From Chitinophagaceae bacterium (lineage in GTDB: Bacteria; Bacteroidota; Bacteroidia; Cytophagales; Cytophagaceae): 64,000 nt of DNA. Below are positions 7,037 through 16,766 of this stretch, in pieces; within the stretch, counting starts at the first letter, position 1; each line of letters starts with the position of its first letter. The DNA lies in assembly GCA_028288365.1 (NCBI GenBank), contig JAQBNU010000013.1, positions 1-64,000 on the forward strand, read 5' to 3'. Both the position numbers and the translations under genes were made by a program. The notes beneath the pieces were generated by a model that had not been told where the DNA came from, did not search any database, and saw only the letters and a list, made by a program, of their open reading frames with translations.

Positions 7037-9679
7037 TTACTTGCCTTTAAACGTCTGTATCAAATCGGCTATCAATCCTGTCCAGCCGGTCTGATGCGAT
7101 GCGCCACAGCCTCTTCCATTGTCTCCATGGAAGTATTCATAAAACAATAGGTTGTCTCTAAAATGAGGATCCTGGCTAAATTTCTTCACATCTCCATAGA
7201 AAGGTCTTTGTCCTTTCTCATTCAATGTAAAGATCGACGTAAGCCGACCGGAAATCTCTCCTGCAATATCACGCATGGACAGCTCTTTTCCTGAGCCTGT
7301 AGGGTATTCTATTTTAAATGTGCCTCCGTAGTATTGATCGTATTTCAATAACGACTCTACCAACATGTAATTGATCGGGAACCAGATCGGTCCTCGCCAG
7401 TTGGAGTTTCCTCCAAACATGCCGGAATCCGATTCTCCTGGTTTATAAGAAACAGAAAATACTCTTCCATGGTAATGGAATTCATACGGTTCGTCTTTGT
7501 GTGCTTTCGATAACGCACGAATACCAAAGTCTGACAAGAATTCTGTTTCATCCAGCATGCGTTTCAGCACCATCGTCATCCGGTGGCCACGTAGCAAGGA
7601 CAATAAACGGGAATGATCTTTTCCTTCTTCGTGCCAACGTGAAATCAGCGAAGCCAGATCTGGCCTGTTCTCCAGGATCCACTCCAACCGACGTTTGAAA
7701 GAAGGCAGTCGATCTAAGGTAGCGTTATCTAAAATTTCAACCGCAAACAAAGGGATCAAACCCACGATGGATCGAACTTTCATGTGTTCACTATGTCCAT
7801 CCGGTAAGTGAATAACATCAAAGAAAAACTGTTCTTCTTCGTCCCATAACCCAATGCCATCACCACCAATATTTGTCATCGCACCTGCGATGTACAAGAA
7901 ATGTTCAAAGAATTTTGAAGCGGTATCTTCGTATACACTATTGTCCAGTGCCAACTCCGTAGAGATGCGCAACATGTTCAGTGCATACATCGCCATCCAG
8001 CTGGTACCATCGGCTTGCTCGGTACGACCACCAATGGGTAATGGCTGACTTCTGTCAAACACTCCAATGTTATCGAGCCCAAGGAAACCTCCTTCGAAGA
8101 TGTTATTACCTGCCGTATCTTTTTGATTCACCCACCATGTAAAGTTGAGCAGGAGTTTATGGAACACGCGTTCTAAAAAAACACGGTCGCCTTTTCCATT
8201 GTTGATTTCTTTATCGATCTCGTACACGCGCCAACAGGCCCACGCATGCACCGGTGGATTCACATCACTGAAGTGCCATTCGTAGGCAGGAATCTGTCCA
8301 TTGGGATGCATGTAGTATTCTCTCAACATGATCGTCAACTGACGCTTGGCAAAAAAAGGATCTATCCGAGCTATAGGCACACAGTGAAATGCCAGGTCCC
8401 ATGCGGCATACCAAGGGTATTCCCATTTATCGGGCATACTGATCACATTGGAATTGTTCAAATGTTTCCAATGTTTATTACGACCGGTTAATCTTGATTT
8501 AGGGAGATCCTTATGAATCGGATCACCTTTGAGCCATTGATTGATATTGAAATAATAAAATTGCTTGCACCACATCATGCCGGCATAAGCCTGACGTTGA
8601 ATCATTCTCAACTCCGGATCTTCCACGCCGTTTTGAACGACATTATAAAATTCATCGGCTTCCTGTACTCTGCTGAAGAAGATAGGTTCAAAATTTTCAA
8701 ATGGGTGTTCAATGTTTTTATCACTCAGTCTTAAGCGAATGACACGAGTCTCACCGGCACCTATTAATCCAGTATAAACAGCTGCAGCCTTGGTTCCGAT
8801 TTGTTCTGGATTGATCTCTTCTTTGAGACCGTTTACTATGTATTCATGAATGCCGTCTTTACAGTACAAGTGTTCGTTGGGAGTACCGTGCAAACGTTCG
8901 TTGTTGGTTTCGTTTTCACAAAAAACCAAATCCTCTGCCTGCTCTGTATACAAGCGGTAGGTAGGCAACAACTCATGTTCTATTTTGATCGTTGTCGGAT
9001 TTTCAACCGACATTTTAGGACGGGCATTGTCGTATCCCCAAGACCAGATGTTTCTGAACCAAGCAGTAGGTAAAATCGTCAGCTCTGCTTTTTTGGGACC
9101 ACGATTGACGATACTGACTTTGATGAGCAAATCGTCACGATCGGCCTTTGCATATTCAATGTAGATATCAAAATATTTATCCTTATCGAAAATACCCGTA
9201 TCAATCAATTCGTATTCAGGATCCATCCTGGTGCGGCGATTGTTTTCCGCCATCAGGTTGTCGTAAGGAAATTCTTCCTGAGGATACTTGTACAGCATTT
9301 TCATGTAAGAGTGACTTGGCGTGCTGTCCAGGTAATAGTAAAGCTCTTTTACATCCTCTCCGTGATTGCCCTGATTGCCGCTTACTCCAAAAAATCTTTC
9401 TTTAATGATTCTATCTTTGCCGTTCCAAAAACCCAACGCAAAACACAGCAATGATTTGTTATCCGATATTCCTCCGATACCTTCTTCTCCCCAACGATAG
9501 GCTTTGCTACGAGCCATGTCATGGCTCACAAATTCCCATGCTGCGCCATCCGGACTATAGTCTTCCCGCACCGTTCCCCATTGACGATCGGTCAGGTAAG
9601 GTCCCCAGTTTTTCCAGGGATTGTTTTCTTTTGCAAAACTTACTCTTTGGTACTCTTGTGTATTCTGTATTCGGCTCAT
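7037..9679 (-). CDS. GH63-like glucosidase (MGH1-type glycoside hydrolase)
   Basis: An 880-residue protein without a signal peptide, so probably cytoplasmic. It shows the features of the bacterial glucosidase group related to GH63 and mannosylglycerate hydrolase: an N-terminal beta-sandwich region (RQWGTVREDYSPDGAAW near 32-48, GIGGISD near 67-73) and a C-terminal (alpha/alpha)6 barrel with WEYPWYAAWDLAFHCVP, GGRTEQADGTSWMAMYALNM, SNWRGPIWFPINYMLVESLL and FHGDNGRGCGASHQTGWTGL. Exact substrate cannot be told from sequence; alpha-glucosides or glycosylglycerate-type compounds are the usual possibilities. It appears to be monocistronic, with the small gene at 9698 just upstream on the same strand. 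Confidence 0.88.
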   Translation of the reverse strand: MSRIQNTQEYQRVSFAKENNPWKNWGPYLTDRQWGTVREDYSPDGAAWEFVSHDMARSKAYRWGEEGIGGISDNKSLLCFALGFWNGKDRIIKERFFGVSGNQGNHGEDVKELYYYLDSTPSHSYMKMLYKYPQEEFPYDNLMAENNRRTRMDPEYELIDTGIFDKDKYFDIYIEYAKADRDDLLIKVSIVNRGPKKAELTILPTAWFRNIWSWGYDNARPKMSVENPTTIKIEHELLPTYRLYTEQAEDLVFCENETNNERLHGTPNEHLYCKDGIHEYIVNGLKEEINPEQIGTKAAAVYTGLIGAGETRVIRLRLSDKNIEHPFENFEPIFFSRVQEADEFYNVVQNGVEDPELRMIQRQAYAGMMWCKQFYYFNINQWLKGDPIHKDLPKSRLTGRNKHWKHLNNSNVISMPDKWEYPWYAAWDLAFHCVPIARIDPFFAKRQLTIMLREYYMHPNGQIPAYEWHFSDVNPPVHAWACWRVYEIDKEINNGKGDRVFLERVFHKLLLNFTWWVNQKDTAGNNIFEGGFLGLDNIGVFDRSQPLPIGGRTEQADGTSWMAMYALNMLRISTELALDNSVYEDTASKFFEHFLYIAGAMTNIGGDGIGLWDEEEQFFFDVIHLPDGHSEHMKVRSIVGLIPLFAVEILDNATLDRLPSFKRRLEWILENRPDLASLISRWHEEGKDHSRLLSLLRGHRMTMVLKRMLDETEFLSDFGIRALSKAHKDEPYEFHYHGRVFSVSYKPGESDSGMFGGNSNWRGPIWFPINYMLVESLLKYDQYYGGTFKIEYPTGSGKELSMRDIAGEISGRLTSIFTLNEKGQRPFYGDVKKFSQDPHFRDNLLFYEYFHGDNGRGCGASHQTGWTGLIADLIQTFKGK

Positions 9680-9697
9680 TGAATCTTCACCTGTTAA

Positions 9698-10144
9698 CTA
9701 ACGAGAAGCAAATCTTTCATAACCTACCATATAGGTTTTTGGAGGAAATACTTTAATGACCTCTTTTGTTTCTTTGCCTTCTTTCCCTTTTACCTTCTGC
9801 ACTTCCTGATAATCTTCAAATGTTTTTATGTCGACTATCATTTCACAGATTTCTGATTGAGGAGTGACCCAGTAATCTACTTCTGTGTCAGCTATTTTAG
9901 TGACCTTCGCATTCTTTGAAGTGATCACCATTTTATGTTTGACTTTTTCTATCCCCCCATCCATCACAATTCTTACTCTATTGGGTTTGTTTTTATCCAG
10001 ATAGGTAATGGGCAATAAACTATCTCCCTTCACTAAAAAAAAATTGACATAGGGCGCACAGCCTTCTCTGCACAGCTTCGGTCTTTTTTGAGCGAAAGAA
10101 ACACTGGAGATGAAAATGGACAAGAAAATAATAGTTAGCCTCAT
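9698..10144 (-). CDS. Secreted protein of unknown function, faintly GldM-domain-like
   Basis: This 148-residue protein begins with a signal peptide (MRLTIIFLSIFISSVSFAQ), so it is periplasmic or outer-membrane associated. After a CREGC pair of cysteines it looks like a beta-sandwich, with a VKHKMVITSKNAKVTKIADT segment and a pattern of alternating strands ending in PPKTYMVGYERFAS. The strand pattern faintly recalls the C-terminal domains of GldM of the type IX secretion system, but this is not a firm match. It lies between the glucosidase and the 925-residue envelope protein, all on the minus strand, with 17 bases to the upstream gene. Confidence 0.7.
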   Translation of the reverse strand: MRLTIIFLSIFISSVSFAQKRPKLCREGCAPYVNFFLVKGDSLLPITYLDKNKPNRVRIVMDGGIEKVKHKMVITSKNAKVTKIADTEVDYWVTPQSEICEMIVDIKTFEDYQEVQKVKGKEGKETKEVIKVFPPKTYMVGYERFASR

Positions 10145-10161
10145 TATGAAATATAATTAAT

Positions 10162-12939
10162 TTATAAGATTTCTTCTACACTCTTTTGCAATTTTAACCA
10201 GCGCAATGCACCGTATTTCAATTCCACCAAATAAATACCATAACCTGATTGTTCTTTCCTTGCGACAAAAGTAAGCGAATTACCCGCTCCCGTCACTTCA
10301 TGCAGTAAATTACCCTTCTGATCGTAAATCCGATGGAGATGAGTTGTTTTATCTTCTACACTGAAAAAGGTATTGCCATTATACTCCACTCCTTTTACTT
10401 GTATCTCCGGAGAAAAGTTGCCTGAAATAGCCAAAACTTGTCCTCCTTCTGAATCCAGCAATTGGGCAGTGGTTTGATCCCAGTTTAATACAAAGAAAGA
10501 ACGAGTTGCATTTTCCACAGGGACCAGCATGAACTTCCCATTTGCAATGCCTCTATACAATTCTGTCTTCGATACGAGTTTACCTTCCAATGTAAATTTA
10601 GATTTGAGCCCTTTATCTGAAATCGTGTAGACATGTGTATTGGCAAAGGATGTTCCTTTTTCTATGCAATATCCAGAGATAGCAGGTTGTCCTGTTTGAA
10701 AAGGAAAATCAGGTTGTACTTCTGCTCTGCGATTGAGTGAATAAAAATCGCCTTTGGTATTCCAGGCCAGTATTCTATCGTTATTACCTAACCTCAAATG
10801 CATCAATGGTTCACATAGTTTCGCGCCCAAATCCTTACCAGACCATCCTTCCAGCACTTTGCCCGTCATGTCGTATAAGAATACATGTCCATAAATATCC
10901 GTTACTGCCAACCGATAATTTTTTGTTTTATCGTAATCAATCACAGACAAATACTGAGGGTTTAATGAATCTGCCAGGGCAATCGGAAAACCACTTAGCA
11001 CTTGTCCCTTATTAGATACCGCATGGATCTTATGATTGGCCATAAAAATATAATCCGAACTTCCATCTTTATTAAAATCACCTGAGTTCATATTTCCTTG
11101 CAGCGGGGCACCCATCGCGTAACTCCAGGCTGAGTTGCCTTTGGCATTGATCAGGTGTAATGCGTTTGTGCTATCGGTATAAAAAACATCTGTCCAATTA
11201 TCAGATACCATTACTTTGTATAATACCGCATTGGCAGGGACAGGTGCAGCCTCTGTAACAGGATCAAAAGAATTCACTTCCATCACGACTTGTTCACTGA
11301 AATTATTTTCAATGATCATATTGGTATAGAGTTTGTCTTGCGCATACGCAAACTGAATCACAATAGAGCTAAGCATGTTGTACTGTTGCTCGTATTGCTT
11401 GATTGCCGAAGAGAAAAATGGATTCAGGTCTCGTTGCAAGTTGCTTTTCAATTGTTGTGGTTGAATAAAGAGGCTGAAGTTAGATGCTGTCAGGTCTTTC
11501 CAACGCGATACCATATTAACATTACGCTTCCATACATCCTGATTGTTGTAGGCTTTCACGATATTTTTTATAGACTCTACACTATTGCCAATGACCAACA
11601 CATCCTGAATCAATGTATAATATACTTTATCAAAACCCTTTGCCATGTCTCCGCAAAGCCAGTAGCCTATATCCTCAGCTGCCCACTGGTATATTTTATG
11701 ACCGTCATAAAATTCTGTGTACAATTCATTTTGCAATGATTTGTTTCTTGTCCTCCAGTCGTTGAGTTTTTCCTGTGCTGAAGCAGCGCCTTTTGTTTTG
11801 ATGAGCAATACTTTATCCGTAGACGCTGCCGGAGAGGCAATCGGAAAAGTAAGCAAAGTCATCTCCGTGCCCATGATGGTCAGGAACTCATGTTGTATGG
11901 CCAGCCTATGCTGTGCCTCCCAGTCTTTGAGTCGCTCGATGTATTTCTTATCTCGCAGGCTGTTGTACTCCAACCATCTTCTGTATTTTTCTTTGGCATC
12001 GCTACCTCCCCAGAAATAACACACGGCAGTGTTCATGGGAACATACTCATTCAATGTAAACGGTTGCGGCTTCTGGCCTTCGAATACAGAACTATAACTT
12101 CCTGTGCCTGGCGTATAATAAGTAAATCCGTGGAACAGCCATTTGCCATTGTTGAGAGAGATGTCATACACTCCCGTTTCTGCAAAGCTTCCAAGGCCTT
12201 TGATGAACTGGTCAGTGCTGTCTGAAGCATAGCAGCCAAAGAACAAAGGCATCTGTGCATAATTCACAAACACATTGCCATCGTCGTAATGAATTTTAGC
12301 AGAAGCCTGGCGCTGGTGTTCGAGGCCAGACATGAAGTGTCCTTCGTATTCCGTGCGAATCAAACGGATCACGTCTTCTACCAAGTATCCGGTGTAACTG
12401 CCCACCAATACATTGTGATGCCAGGTAAAGGTCAGTACTTCTTTGCTTTGCTTGTTGACCAGTTCATATAAAACCTGACCTTCGTACTTGCGTTGTTCAA
12501 AAAGATAGTGACCACTTTTTACTAAACCGGAAAGGTATTCATTGACTTTATCGTCCCACCCTTCTTTGTCAAACGGAATGTACCATATGAGACCCATTTC
12601 ACGGCTTGCCGAGGCATGTACAGAACAATAGATGGGATTTCCTTTAGGCAATGCTTTTTCAAATGCGAGTGAATCCAGCAAAGGGACGACGCTGTGTGCT
12701 TTCTTTACCCAGTCCTTTAGGACAGGAATGCCCAGCAATCCCTTCATCACATGTTCGCCTGTTGTCTTCTTATAAAACTCCCTTACATCACTGATCTCAA
12801 TAACCATGGATGTTTCCGCAGGAATCAGGTTAAAAACATCTACCTTTTCTTTTGTATAAAACACCGTATAGCCAACCCAGCTTATCAATCCCAGCATCAA
12901 TACGATCACAGCAATGATCAGTGTTTTGTTATTTTTCAT
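10162..12939 (-). CDS. Large membrane-anchored envelope protein with a beta-propeller-like C-terminal half (unknown function)
   Basis: The protein has 925 residues. A single transmembrane anchor at about 6-27 (LIIAVIVLMLGLISWVGYTV) is followed by an extracytoplasmic part. Residues 35-560 contain the IPAETSMVIEISDVREFYKK type of segment seen in DUF3352-like proteins, possibly two related halves (each with a VLTFTWHHNVLVGSYTGYLV or VYYTLIQDVLVIGNSVESIK strand pair). Residues of about 600-925 form repeated strands such as SGDFNKDGSSDYIFMANHKI and LAWNTKGDFYSLN, typical of PQQ/FG-GAP-like propellers. No catalytic motif was recognised. A role in envelope maintenance or protein binding is a guess. 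Confidence 0.75.
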   Translation of the reverse strand: MKNNKTLIIAVIVLMLGLISWVGYTVFYTKEKVDVFNLIPAETSMVIEISDVREFYKKTTGEHVMKGLLGIPVLKDWVKKAHSVVPLLDSLAFEKALPKGNPIYCSVHASASREMGLIWYIPFDKEGWDDKVNEYLSGLVKSGHYLFEQRKYEGQVLYELVNKQSKEVLTFTWHHNVLVGSYTGYLVEDVIRLIRTEYEGHFMSGLEHQRQASAKIHYDDGNVFVNYAQMPLFFGCYASDSTDQFIKGLGSFAETGVYDISLNNGKWLFHGFTYYTPGTGSYSSVFEGQKPQPFTLNEYVPMNTAVCYFWGGSDAKEKYRRWLEYNSLRDKKYIERLKDWEAQHRLAIQHEFLTIMGTEMTLLTFPIASPAASTDKVLLIKTKGAASAQEKLNDWRTRNKSLQNELYTEFYDGHKIYQWAAEDIGYWLCGDMAKGFDKVYYTLIQDVLVIGNSVESIKNIVKAYNNQDVWKRNVNMVSRWKDLTASNFSLFIQPQQLKSNLQRDLNPFFSSAIKQYEQQYNMLSSIVIQFAYAQDKLYTNMIIENNFSEQVVMEVNSFDPVTEAAPVPANAVLYKVMVSDNWTDVFYTDSTNALHLINAKGNSAWSYAMGAPLQGNMNSGDFNKDGSSDYIFMANHKIHAVSNKGQVLSGFPIALADSLNPQYLSVIDYDKTKNYRLAVTDIYGHVFLYDMTGKVLEGWSGKDLGAKLCEPLMHLRLGNNDRILAWNTKGDFYSLNRRAEVQPDFPFQTGQPAISGYCIEKGTSFANTHVYTISDKGLKSKFTLEGKLVSKTELYRGIANGKFMLVPVENATRSFFVLNWDQTTAQLLDSEGGQVLAISGNFSPEIQVKGVEYNGNTFFSVEDKTTHLHRIYDQKGNLLHEVTGAGNSLTFVARKEQSGYGIYLVELKYGALRWLKLQKSVEEIL

Positions 12940-13053
12940 GCTTCATTCTATTTTATTAAAAAACAATTTAACAAATGATTAGATTAGAATACATTATTTT
13001 GCAAATATAATAAGAGTGCTGAGATCGGATCTCAAAAGATACACGAATGGTAT

Positions 13054-13151
13054 GCGTGAGGGATTGAAGCGAAAAGCCCGGAACGCAGCGGAGCGGAGTG
13101 AGGACTTGTAGTGGAAAGCCTCCCGAAGCATCGGGACAGGGGCACGCCCAA
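13054..13151. repeat. Dispersed GC-rich structured element, copy 1
   Basis: This 98-base segment shares ordered blocks with 41485-41598: GCGTGAG-GAT-GAAGCG, AAAAGCCCG, GAGGACTTG-AG-GGA-AGCC, and CAGGG-CACGCCCAA. Its GC content is well above that of the surrounding AT-rich intergenic DNA, and it contains short complementary blocks (TCCCGAAGCATCGGGA). It may be a mobile palindromic element or a structured RNA; a Bacteroidota Rfam family such as Flavo-1 would be worth testing. Confidence 0.6.
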
Positions 13152-13218
13152 CTCCTGCTCAAGCGGGGTGATTAAAACAACAGTCATTACTCTCCTGATA
13201 AAATAAAAAAATTACAGC

Positions 13219-13671
13219 ATGAAAGCGGTCATACAAAGAGTTTCAGAAGCCAGCGTTAAAATAGACGGAACACTCAAAGGCGAAATTGGTCGCGGCCTTT
13301 TGGTATTGCTGGGGATAGGCCATGCAGACACATTAGAAGATGTAGAATGGCTGGGTAAAAAGATCTGCCAACTCCGCATATTCAACGACATAGAAGATAA
13401 GATGAATCTTTCTGTACAAGATATAACGGGCGAGATTCTATTGATCAGTCAGTTCACCTTGCATGCTTCTACTAAGAAAGGCAATCGACCAGCCTTTACA
13501 GAAGCCGCTCCACCTATAGTTGCTGTGCCTCTTTACGAAGCGATGATTCAATTGCTTCAGCAGGAACTTCCGCAACGCCTGCAAACAGGTAGCTTTGGTG
13601 CAGACATGAAAGTGAGCCTACTCAACGATGGACCGGTCACCATACTCATTGATACTCAAAACAAAAACTAA
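13219..13671 (+). CDS. dtd: D-aminoacyl-tRNA deacylase
   Basis: The protein of 150 residues has the standard length. DTD removes D-amino acids (and glycine from tRNA-Ala) that were wrongly attached to tRNA. The two active-site motifs of the homodimer are present: SQFTL at 77-81 and NDGPVT at 136-141 (the Gly-cisPro pair is GP at 138-139). MKAVIQRVSEASVKI at the start is also typical. The next gene starts one base after the stop codon, so the two are probably co-transcribed. Confidence 0.95.
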   Translation: MKAVIQRVSEASVKIDGTLKGEIGRGLLVLLGIGHADTLEDVEWLGKKICQLRIFNDIEDKMNLSVQDITGEILLISQFTLHASTKKGNRPAFTEAAPPIVAVPLYEAMIQLLQQELPQRLQTGSFGADMKVSLLNDGPVTILIDTQNKN

Positions 13672-13672
13672 T

Positions 13673-14002
13673 ATGACACTGGACGACGCTCAACAACAAG
13701 TGGACCAATGGATCAACACCACCGGTGTTCGCTATTTTAACGAATTAACTAACATGGCTATTCTCACGGAAGAAGTAGGTGAAGTGGCCCGCATCATTGC
13801 CCGAACATATGGTGAACAATCCTTCAAAGAAAAAGACAAGGAGGTCAACCTGGGAGATGAAATGGCCGACGTGCTCTTCGTATTGATCTGCCTGGCCAAT
13901 CAAACGGGTATAAATCTGACTGATGCGTTGAAACAAAACCTCGTGAAGAAGCAGATACGAGATCAAGACAGACACCAGAACAATCCCAAACTGAAGCCAT
14001 AA
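13673..14002 (+). CDS. MazG-like nucleotide pyrophosphohydrolase
   Basis: The protein of 109 residues is a small all-alpha NTP pyrophosphatase. It has the EEVGEVARIIAR motif near 32-43 and GDEMADVLFVL near 60-70, which supply the EExxE...ExxD metal ligands of the MazG/dCTPase superfamily. It would hydrolyse (d)NTPs to monophosphates in house cleaning. A longer frame opens at 13628 inside dtd, but ATG 13673 gives the family length. It follows dtd directly, so both quality-control enzymes are likely one operon. Confidence 0.88.
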   Translation: MTLDDAQQQVDQWINTTGVRYFNELTNMAILTEEVGEVARIIARTYGEQSFKEKDKEVNLGDEMADVLFVLICLANQTGINLTDALKQNLVKKQIRDQDRHQNNPKLKP

Positions 14003-14099
14003 AGAAATAAAAACGTCTTTTACCTTACGAGTATTTTGAACGGGAAAGATTATTGGATAATTTTAAGCAATCCATTAACTTGGGAGAATAAGATTTATT

Positions 14100-15170
14100 A
14101 TGCCACATACCGCTAGCATTTCAGTAGAAAAAGTAAAACAGTCCAGGATCAGCCAAACAGATTTTTCTAATCTGGAATTTGGAGCTGTATATGCCGACCA
14201 TATGTTGGTGTCGGATTATGCCAATAAAACATGGAACAATACTCGCATCGTTCCTTTTCAACCGATTACCATGAGTCCTGCCGCTTCTGTGCTGCATTAC
14301 GGACAAACTATATTTGAAGGAATGAAAGCTTACCGTGCAAAGAACGGAGATGTTCTGATCTTCCGCATGGATGCGCACATTGCCCGCTTGAACAAATCAT
14401 GCGAACGTTTATGCATTCCTCCTTTGGATGAAAATATTTTCATGGACGGTATTCATGAACTCGTGAAACTGGATCAGAACTGGATACCCAATGAAAAAGG
14501 TTGTTCGCTCTACCTTCGTCCTTTTGTTTTTGCTACGGATGAGTTCATCGGAGTAAAGCCTTCTTCCACTTATAAGTTCATTACCTTCAGTTGTCCGGTA
14601 GCCGGCTATTACAAAGGCACTGTGAAAGTAATTATTGAAACAGAATACGTACGTGCTGCGGAAGGCGGTATCGGTTATGCCAAAGCAGGAGGAAACTATG
14701 CTGCTTCTTTATTGCCTGCAAAAAAAGCAACGGATAAAGGCTATCAACAAATCTTATGGACCGATAGCAAAGAACATAAATACTTTGAAGAGAGTGGAAC
14801 CATGAACGTCATGTTCGTGATCGGCGATACCTTGATTACACCTCCTCTGTCAAGCTCTATTCTAGCAGGTATCACGCGCGATAGCATCTTGACCATTGCC
14901 AGAGAATGGGGAGTAAAAGTAGAAGAGCGCAGAATCAGTGTAGATGAAATTGTAGCCGCACATAAAAACGGTACCTTAAAAGATGCTTTCGGTACAGGAA
15001 CAGCCGCTACGATCACACACATCGCGGCCATCAACTACAATGGTGAAGACATGGTGTTGCCTCCCGATGAAAGTAGAGAACTTTCCAATAAACTCAACGA
15101 TCACATCTTGGGATTGAAGTACGGCGATATAGAAGATACACACGGATGGATCTACCGCATTAAAAAATAA
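14100..15170 (+). CDS. ilvE: Branched-chain amino acid aminotransferase
   Basis: The protein of 356 residues is a PLP-dependent fold type IV aminotransferase for leucine, isoleucine and valine. The substrate-loop segment YGQTIFEGMKAYR is at 68-80, YLRPFVFAT at 138-146, the Schiff-base lysine is K195 in IGYAKAGGNYAASLLP, and the phosphate-binding SGTMNVMFV and GTGTAATIT segments follow. Length and motifs match the type II BCAT group. It is monocistronic, ending in a strong terminator. Confidence 0.95.
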   Translation: MPHTASISVEKVKQSRISQTDFSNLEFGAVYADHMLVSDYANKTWNNTRIVPFQPITMSPAASVLHYGQTIFEGMKAYRAKNGDVLIFRMDAHIARLNKSCERLCIPPLDENIFMDGIHELVKLDQNWIPNEKGCSLYLRPFVFATDEFIGVKPSSTYKFITFSCPVAGYYKGTVKVIIETEYVRAAEGGIGYAKAGGNYAASLLPAKKATDKGYQQILWTDSKEHKYFEESGTMNVMFVIGDTLITPPLSSSILAGITRDSILTIAREWGVKVEERRISVDEIVAAHKNGTLKDAFGTGTAATITHIAAINYNGEDMVLPPDESRELSNKLNDHILGLKYGDIEDTHGWIYRIKK

Positions 15171-15173
15171 AAC

Positions 15174-15204
15174 AAGAGCCCTGATTTACGATCAGGGCTC
15201 TTTT
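15174..15204 (+). terminator. Rho-independent terminator of ilvE
   Basis: Arms AAGAGCCCTGAT (15174-15185) and ATCAGGGCTCTT (15191-15202) form a perfect 12-bp stem with loop TTACG, followed by TT and AT-rich sequence. Confidence 0.9.
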
Positions 15205-15217
15205 ATTTATCCATTCT

Positions 15218-16723
15218 ATGAATCAACATTTTTTACCTTCGCTTACTCTTCGTCAATCGCATTGGGGATATGCTTTATTGCTACTGCTAGCCCTGGCACA
15301 TCTGCCCTTTCTCACAGCAGATGCCGATTACAACTTATCCTGGAGCAGAGGACCGTGGACAGATGAAGGATTGCATACCTGTCAGGTCAGGAATTTCATT
15401 CAACACAACGATACCTCTTTAGACAAGTCGGATAATCTTATCAAGACACCTTTGTTAGGTGCTATTTTTTATGGAGCCTATAAAGTAGTCGGTGTCTCTT
15501 TAGCCTCCAGTCGCATGGTACTTGTATTGCTTACCCTGTTCCTATTGGCCATCGTCGTACGTGTCAATCAATACCTGTATGTTTTCATCTGCCTATTCAT
15601 TCCGACAACATTATTCGAATATTATATTTTCAATTATACCCATCTCGCTTTGTCAGAGGTGCTCTGTAGTGTTTGTATTTTAACAGGCCTTGTTTTCTTC
15701 TATAAAATTTTAGTGGAAGACAAACACCGTCTTCGTAACAATCTTTTGTCCGCTGGATTATTATCCATGACTTATTTTTTAAAAATTCAATACCTGTATA
15801 TTATCTTTCTGGTCCCCATATACCTTTGCTTGTTCTTAATGATTTCTTCCATCAGAGAAAAAAAATGGAATACGTTATACCTGCAATTCTTATTACAACA
15901 TGTGCTGTTGTTATTTGTATTGGGAATGATCTATGTGTTTGCCTGGTACCTTCCAAACAAAGTCTTATACGACTACATCCTCGCAGACCAAACCACAAAC
16001 CGCTATGTAGAGTGGCATGAAATAAGGGCTTTACTTCAATTTTACTATGACACTATTTTTGTCGGACCGGAATTAAAATACTTTACTTCTCTTTTCTTTC
16101 TATCGCTTGTCCTCGGTCTTGTGATCGCTTTCAGCAAAAAGTCTTCCGTACATTTCAAGATTTTATTTTCTTTGATGATCCTCTGGATTTTGCTGGAGCT
16201 TCATAAACTTCCCATGCGTTATTTACCGAGCAGATACCTCATTAGTACTTATATCGCCATGGGGTCGCTGAGCGCACTGGTTTTAAGAGAATGCCTTTAT
16301 GATTTTTTCTCCAAACCCAAATGGATGAAACTGCTTTTGCCTTTATCCATGATTGCTACGCTTGTAGTTGTGATCGGTAATGTCAAAGATTATAAACAAG
16401 CATTCACGAACAGACAGTTTTCTATGGCGGAGATCAATGCTGCTTTAAAAAACATTCCAATGGATAATCGTCCGATTGTCGGTCCGTGGGCTCCTTCACT
16501 AAGTTGGGGAGTGGATGGTTTTTCTTTTCCCGTTTGGTATAATTATTTTAATGATAAAGACCTGATCAAAAAGTACCATCCTAAAGTGATCATCTCGGAA
16601 CTCAATGAAGACGATTCGGGCATGGCTTATAAAAACCAACACATCAATATTGATAACATAGCAGAAAGCATTTCGTATTATAAAGTAGCGAAATGGGATA
16701 TCAAGGTTTTGATTTTAAAGTAA
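15218..16723 (+). CDS. GT-C-fold membrane glycosyltransferase (PMT/ArnT-like)
   Basis: A 501-residue polytopic membrane protein with about ten hydrophobic helices. After the first helix a loop reads WSRGPWTDEGLHTCQVRNFI (43-62); an acidic pair (here DE at 50-51) in the first periplasmic loop is the catalytic hallmark of GT-C enzymes that use polyprenyl-phosphate sugars, such as the PMT/GT39 and GT83 families. The C-terminal soluble part (about 400-501) is outside the membrane. Donor and acceptor cannot be named. The start codon is only 14 bases after the ilvE terminator. Confidence 0.75.
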   Translation: MNQHFLPSLTLRQSHWGYALLLLLALAHLPFLTADADYNLSWSRGPWTDEGLHTCQVRNFIQHNDTSLDKSDNLIKTPLLGAIFYGAYKVVGVSLASSRMVLVLLTLFLLAIVVRVNQYLYVFICLFIPTTLFEYYIFNYTHLALSEVLCSVCILTGLVFFYKILVEDKHRLRNNLLSAGLLSMTYFLKIQYLYIIFLVPIYLCLFLMISSIREKKWNTLYLQFLLQHVLLLFVLGMIYVFAWYLPNKVLYDYILADQTTNRYVEWHEIRALLQFYYDTIFVGPELKYFTSLFFLSLVLGLVIAFSKKSSVHFKILFSLMILWILLELHKLPMRYLPSRYLISTYIAMGSLSALVLRECLYDFFSKPKWMKLLLPLSMIATLVVVIGNVKDYKQAFTNRQFSMAEINAALKNIPMDNRPIVGPWAPSLSWGVDGFSFPVWYNYFNDKDLIKKYHPKVIISELNEDDSGMAYKNQHINIDNIAESISYYKVAKWDIKVLILK

Positions 16724-16730
16724 AAAAAAT

Positions 16731-16762
16731 ACTGTTCACTGACTACTGTCCACTGATCACTT
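16731..16762. repeat. TGATCACTG-type dispersed repeat, copy 1
   Basis: A short run of the overlapping words ACTGTCCACTG and TGATCACT follows the glycosyltransferase stop codon and reaches the end of the convergent comB-like gene. The same words build larger hairpins at 24571-24671 and 28416-28550. Confidence 0.7.
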
Positions 16763-16766
16763 ATTT

